The position numbers were made by a program, and so were the translations under genes. The notes below the pieces were generated by a model. The model searched no databases and was not told the origin of the DNA. It worked only from the letters and a program-made list of their open reading frames with translations. A stretch of 9,612 bases of DNA from positions 1 through 9,612 of the forward strand of contig JADFHV010000063.1 of the NCBI GenBank assembly GCA_022566975.1, read 5' to 3'. Positions 6,553 through 9,612 of the stretch are shown one piece after another (the stretch's first letter is position 1; each line of letters opens with the position of its first letter). Origin of the DNA: Chloroflexota bacterium. GTDB taxonomy: Bacteria > Chloroflexota > Dehalococcoidia > SAR202 > UBA11138.

Positions 6553-7311
6553 ATGACGATACACGAAGGCCTGACCATCACCGCGGCCGACCAGCTGATC
6601 GCCTTGTTAGAGGATGGCGATGTCTTTCGCGCGTGCACATTCGATGACGCAGACTTGAGGGACTTGGAAGCTGAGAGGCTCGAGTTTGAGCAGTGCTCAT
6701 TCAGGAAGACAGACTTCGCCAACCTGTCCTGCCAGAGCTTTCGTGTCGTCAACTCCAATCTTGAGAAGGCACGCTTCGATGCGGCGGACCTGCACGATGC
6801 GGAGTTCCTGGACTCTGTATGCACATTCGCAAGCTTCAGGGGTGCCAAGCTCAATCAATCTCGGATCGTCAACTGCGATCTGTCGAGTTGCAACTTTGAC
6901 GGAGCCAATCTCTTTGGTGCCGATCTCTCTAAGTCCAGATTGCGGGCAGTGGACCTAACGCAGGCGAATCTCGACGGGACCAACCTGAACCATACGAACT
7001 TCGGCATGGCTTCTTTGCGCTTCAAGGAGTTTCGGCGACGTAAGCTGGTCGGCATCAGTTTTACCGATGCCGATCTCTCAGGGTGCGACTTCACCGGGGC
7101 CGAATTTGACGACTGCCATCTCAATGGGGCCATTCTGAGCGAAGAGACCATGTTTGACGGTGCGGACCTTCGAGGGGCCTATATCACCGACCCACTACTG
7201 GATAAGGCAAGCCTCAAAGGCGCCATTATGTCGGCCCCCCAGGCGAGCTACCTGCTCTCCCAGAGATACGGAATCATCGTCGCGGATGATGCGGAGTCCC
7301 TGTCAACATAG
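6553..7311 (+). CDS. Pentapeptide-repeat protein (Qnr/McbG/MfpA-like fold)
   Basis: 252 residues, mostly tandem pentapeptides with the A(D/N)LXX pattern, predicted to form a right-handed quadrilateral beta-helix. Central Leu/Phe residues fall on almost every multiple of five from F30 to M200 (F45, F50, F55, L70, F75, L80, F85, then L110 to L195). The register moves by one residue at about 200 and runs on as L206, I211, L216, L221. The first 20 residues are non-repeat, and the tail (SAPQASYLLSQRYGIIVADD) resembles a capping segment. There is no signal peptide. In Qnr, MfpA and McbG this fold mimics DNA and protects gyrase, but many family members have no known role. GC is 53% over 6601-6780, against 62-65% in samples of glmS, suggesting transfer. 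An MFS transporter gene follows after 31 nt. Start: ATG with weak GAAAGA upstream. Confidence 0.9.
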   Translation: MTIHEGLTITAADQLIALLEDGDVFRACTFDDADLRDLEAERLEFEQCSFRKTDFANLSCQSFRVVNSNLEKARFDAADLHDAEFLDSVCTFASFRGAKLNQSRIVNCDLSSCNFDGANLFGADLSKSRLRAVDLTQANLDGTNLNHTNFGMASLRFKEFRRRKLVGISFTDADLSGCDFTGAEFDDCHLNGAILSEETMFDGADLRGAYITDPLLDKASLKGAIMSAPQASYLLSQRYGIIVADDAESLST

Positions 7312-7342
7312 TCGCCTTCGCATAGGTCGGAGCTAGCAAGAG

Positions 7343-8662
7343 GTGCAGCAGCGGACAGATGCCGAAGCACCAGCCGGGGGGCGGCTGTTCTCCCTCCCGC
7401 CGGCCATGCGCTACCCCAGGTATCGCCAGTACTGGTTTGGAACACTGGCGTCTGTCAGCGGCTTCCAGATGCTCACCGCCAGCCAGCTTTGGTTGGTCCA
7501 CACCCTCGAGGACTCTCCCCTGTTTCTCGGCTACGTCGGGGCGGCCAGCGCAGTACCGTCCATCGCCTTGAACCTCTTCGGCGGCGTGGTCGCCGACAAG
7601 CTCGACAACAAACGCCTTATTGCCGTCACCCAGACCGTTCTCGCTTCGCTGATATTCCTGCTGGCCACCCTCACGTTGCTCGAAGTTGTGACCGTGTGGC
7701 ACGTGCTGGCCATCGCCTTCGTCGCCGGCGGCGTCAACGCCTTTGACCAGCCGGCCCGTCAGGCCCTGTACCCACACCTTATCGAGCGCGAGGCGATGGT
7801 CAGCGCCGTGGCCCTCAACGCCTCCGTGTGGCAGGGCACCCGTATCGTTGCCCCAGCCGCGGCAGGCCTCATAATCGCGGCCACCAACACAGCCGTATCC
7901 ATCTACATCGCGGCCGGGGGGTTCTTGACGATGGCCGTGATCATCCTGACCCTGGAGGTGCCCCGCATCGAGAAGGGCGCCACAGGCAGCGCCGCACAGG
8001 ACATGTTGGAGGGCCTCCGGTTCATCAGAGACAGCTCGGTCTTCTCATTTCTCATCGGCATGACCTTCTTCAACAGCTTCTTTGGCATGGCCTACGTGAT
8101 GCTCATGCCGAAGTTCGCGGACGACATACTGGGCCAGGGTCCCCAGGCATACGGCGCCCTCCTGGGCGCGGGCGGGGTGGGCTCGCTTATCGTGACCCTC
8201 TGGCTGGGGACCAGAGGCACCTTCCAACGGAAAGGGCTCCTCCTAATCGGCGGAGCTGTCATGTTCGGACTCTCCGTGGCCACCTTCGGACTCACCTCCA
8301 GGTACGTAGGCTCATACCTGCTGGCAATGGCGCTGATGTTTACGTCAGGGGCGTTCAACTCCGCGTATATGATCTCCATCATGAGCTCTCTGCAGATGCT
8401 GGTGCCGGACCGTCTACGAGGGCGCGTGATGGGCTTCTACGGCATGACCTGGAGCATCATGCCTCTAGGGGGGATGCAGGGGGCAGCCATCGCCAGCGTC
8501 ATAGGCCTCCCCGCCGCCATAGCGGTGGGCGGCCTGGCCGTAAGCGCCTTCGCCTTGGGGCCGGCTATGATCAACAGCAAGGTTCGTAACCTGGGCTCTC
8601 TGCTACTGCAGGCCGAGACTTCGGACATCCGGCGTGCCGCGGCCAGGCGGACCCGTGGATGA
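7343..8662 (+). CDS. MFS transporter, MFS_3-type (EntS-like exporter family)
   Basis: A 439-residue integral inner-membrane protein with about 12 hydrophobic segments (roughly 32-52, 60-83, 92-113, 116-133, 160-181, 185-205, 233-255, 268-289, 297-316, 322-344, 364-388, 390-411). Family marks are YRQYWFGTLAS (28-38), motif A-like GGVVADKLDNKRL (80-92), FDQPARQALYPHLIERE (134-150), SAVALNASVWQGTRIVAPA (154-172) and VPDRLRGRVMGFYGM (354-368). Such proteins often export small molecules such as siderophores or drugs by proton antiport; the substrate here is unknown. The GTG start at 7343 is the earliest possible (in-frame stop at 7334), with AAGAGG almost touching it. The ATG at 7406 (residue 22) is a real alternative and would still leave the first membrane segment whole. 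It may be co-transcribed with the pentapeptide-repeat gene 31 nt upstream. Confidence 0.9.
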   Translation: MQQRTDAEAPAGGRLFSLPPAMRYPRYRQYWFGTLASVSGFQMLTASQLWLVHTLEDSPLFLGYVGAASAVPSIALNLFGGVVADKLDNKRLIAVTQTVLASLIFLLATLTLLEVVTVWHVLAIAFVAGGVNAFDQPARQALYPHLIEREAMVSAVALNASVWQGTRIVAPAAAGLIIAATNTAVSIYIAAGGFLTMAVIILTLEVPRIEKGATGSAAQDMLEGLRFIRDSSVFSFLIGMTFFNSFFGMAYVMLMPKFADDILGQGPQAYGALLGAGGVGSLIVTLWLGTRGTFQRKGLLLIGGAVMFGLSVATFGLTSRYVGSYLLAMALMFTSGAFNSAYMISIMSSLQMLVPDRLRGRVMGFYGMTWSIMPLGGMQGAAIASVIGLPAAIAVGGLAVSAFALGPAMINSKVRNLGSLLLQAETSDIRRAAARRTRG

Positions 8663-8715
8663 GGCTGGCGAGCGGACGGAACGCGCCTACCACCCCGTAT
8701 ACACCTGTGCCTCGG

Positions 8716-8744
8716 TGGAAAAAGCACCTGCCTTTGTGTAAAAT
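8716..8744 (+). promoter_or_regulatory. Promoter candidate giving a near-leaderless FHA gene transcript
   Basis: TGGAAA (8716-8721, four of six to TTGACA), a 17-bp spacer and TAAAAT (8739-8744, five of six to TATAAT). A start site about seven bases past the -10 falls near 8751, within a few bases of the ATG at 8754. No Shine-Dalgarno precedes that ATG, which agrees with leaderless translation. Motif-based only. Confidence 0.5.
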
Positions 8745-8753
8745 CTGGACGCT

Positions 8754-9401
8754 ATGTCCAACCAGGGACAGGCCAGTCTCATGGTCCAGGGTGGTGCCGA
8801 CAGCGGAAAGCTCATCCCGCTGTCGGGGCCACTGGTAACTCTCGGCCGCCGAGGGGACAACGATGTGGTGCTCAACGACACCACGGTGTCACGGCGTCAC
8901 GCCCTCATCATGGAAGGTCCATCTGGCTTCGTGTTGCGGGACCTGAGCACCGTAAATGGCACCTACGTGAACCGGAACCGCATTGGCGATGGGGAGCACG
9001 CCTTGACCGACGGCGACCGCATACGTCTCGCCGACAGCGAGGTCGTCCTCGTCTTCCGCCAGGAGGGTCCCAGCACCGTCAAGGTGGACAGAGTGTCACC
9101 GTCGGTAGACGACAAGTGGGTCAGGAGGTTCACGGACGACGAGGTCTCCCTAGGGGAGGACGCCGTGCCCCCGATATTTGGCAAGGACTCCGACCTGTTC
9201 AGGTTTCTGCGGTCAAAGCAGGGAGCGGTACTCAGCCGAGAGGACATCGCCCGTCGCCTGTGGCCCGAGCTAATGGAAGACGGGCTGGCCGACCGCGTCA
9301 TAGACGAGGCAATAGCGAGAATCAGGGCCCACATCGAAGAGGACCCTGAACATCCGGAGCACCTGATCTCCATCGGGGAGTCCGGGTTCGTGCTGGTGTA
9401 G
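8754..9401 (+). CDS. FHA domain-winged helix DNA-binding regulator
   Basis: 215 residues with two domains. An N-terminal FHA domain (about 8-102) has the phosphothreonine-binding residues in place: GRRGDNDVVL (31-40), SRRHA (46-50) and the STVNGTYVN strand-loop (65-73). After a linker (about 103-137), a C-terminal OmpR/PhoB-type winged helix (about 138-215) contains FRFLRSKQGAVLSREDIARRLWP (149-171), a predicted recognition helix at VIDEAIARIRAHIEEDP (182-198) and the closing LISIGESGFVLV wing (204-215). No receiver domain, signal peptide or membrane segment is present. A Ser/Thr kinase begins 57 nt downstream, so the FHA domain probably binds a phosphothreonine on that kinase or its substrate and the winged helix then acts at DNA. 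M. tuberculosis EmbR, regulated by neighbouring PknH, has these domains in the opposite order. Target genes are unknown. Confidence 0.92.
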   Translation: MSNQGQASLMVQGGADSGKLIPLSGPLVTLGRRGDNDVVLNDTTVSRRHALIMEGPSGFVLRDLSTVNGTYVNRNRIGDGEHALTDGDRIRLADSEVVLVFRQEGPSTVKVDRVSPSVDDKWVRRFTDDEVSLGEDAVPPIFGKDSDLFRFLRSKQGAVLSREDIARRLWPELMEDGLADRVIDEAIARIRAHIEEDPEHPEHLISIGESGFVLV

Positions 9402-9443
9402 GGTCGGCGAGTCAGCGACGGCGCCGATTCCCCTCAGGGGTCC

Positions 9444-9448
9444 AGGAG
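9444..9448 (+). promoter_or_regulatory. Shine-Dalgarno site of the Ser/Thr kinase gene
   Basis: AGGAG, ten bases before the ATG at 9459, is the clearest ribosome-binding site in the window. It fixes the kinase start: the nearby GTG at 9448 runs into TAA after three codons. Confidence 0.7.
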
Positions 9449-9458
9449 TGATCACGTA

Positions 9459-9612
9459 ATGGTCTCGATACCGCCGGGGAGCAGCCTGGGACGCTACCGA
9501 CTTGTGGAACAGATCGGGCGCGGCGGGATGGCCACCGTGTACAGGGCCCACGACCCTAACCTCGACCGGTTCATCGCCATCAAGGTCCTCCCTTCCTTCC
9601 ACACGGAAGACC
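9459..9612 (+). CDS. Ser/Thr protein kinase (PknB-type), N-terminal fragment
   Basis: Only the first 51 codons are inside the window. They read as the start of a Hanks-type kinase: LGRYRLVEQIGRGGMATVYR (10-29) contains the glycine-rich ATP loop GRGGMATV (20-27), and IAIKVLP (39-45) carries the ATP-binding Lys42. Such kinases phosphorylate proteins on Thr or Ser, often as single-pass membrane sensors, but the catalytic loop, any membrane segment and the sensor lie beyond the window. The gene follows the FHA-winged helix gene by 57 nt on the same strand; FHA domains bind phosphothreonine, so the two likely work together. The start is supported by AGGAG upstream. The family call is firm; PknB-like membrane form is inferred. 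Confidence 0.93.
   Translation, partial: MVSIPPGSSLGRYRLVEQIGRGGMATVYRAHDPNLDRFIAIKVLPSFHTED

Noticed and set aside
9430..9440. Small CCCC/GGGG hairpin between the FHA and kinase genes as a terminator
   Set aside because: Only four pairs with a three-base loop and no T-run; the genes more likely share a transcript.

Overview
This is a gene-dense, moderately GC-rich bacterial window (roughly 60-65% GC in the samples I counted) with every supported gene on the + strand. No rRNA, tRNA, CRISPR array, transposase or phage gene is visible. Adjacent family III (CaiB/BaiF) CoA-transferase genes, an FHA/winged-helix regulator beside a PknB-type Ser/Thr kinase, and short dispersed-looking repeats would suit a Chloroflexota genome, for example Dehalococcoidia or SAR202-like marine or groundwater lineages. 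That placement is inference from gene content only.

Layout: (1) 2-2377, two tandem family III CoA-transferase genes, the first cut by the window edge. The second has the catalytic Asp, while the first has Gln at the aligned site, so the pair may form a heteromer with one active subunit. (2) 2387-3831, a consensus-like promoter, then cmk (cytidylate kinase, TTG start) overlapping plsC (acyl-glycerol-phosphate acyltransferase) by four bases. This unit serves nucleotide and phospholipid synthesis. (3) 3832-4242, a 411-bp non-coding stretch with a near-perfect 24-nt palindrome, a 23-nt tandem repeat with a diverged third copy, and a stem-loop close to the next start. (4) 4243-6323, glmS (glucosamine-6-phosphate synthase, amino-sugar supply for the envelope) followed after 14 nt by an unrecognised 73-residue protein, then a strong hairpin. 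(5) 6467-8662, a Qnr/McbG-like pentapeptide-repeat protein with lower GC than its neighbours, followed after 31 nt by an MFS exporter-like protein. This could be a target-protection plus efflux pair. (6) 8716-9612, a possibly leaderless gene for an FHA-winged helix protein, then the start of a membrane-type Ser/Thr protein kinase. This looks like a phosphorylation-dependent transcription switch.

No single large novel system is evident. The most interesting items are the asymmetric CoA-transferase pair, the FHA-winged helix/kinase pair with domain order opposite to EmbR, the repeat-rich glmS leader, and the pentapeptide-repeat/MFS pair.
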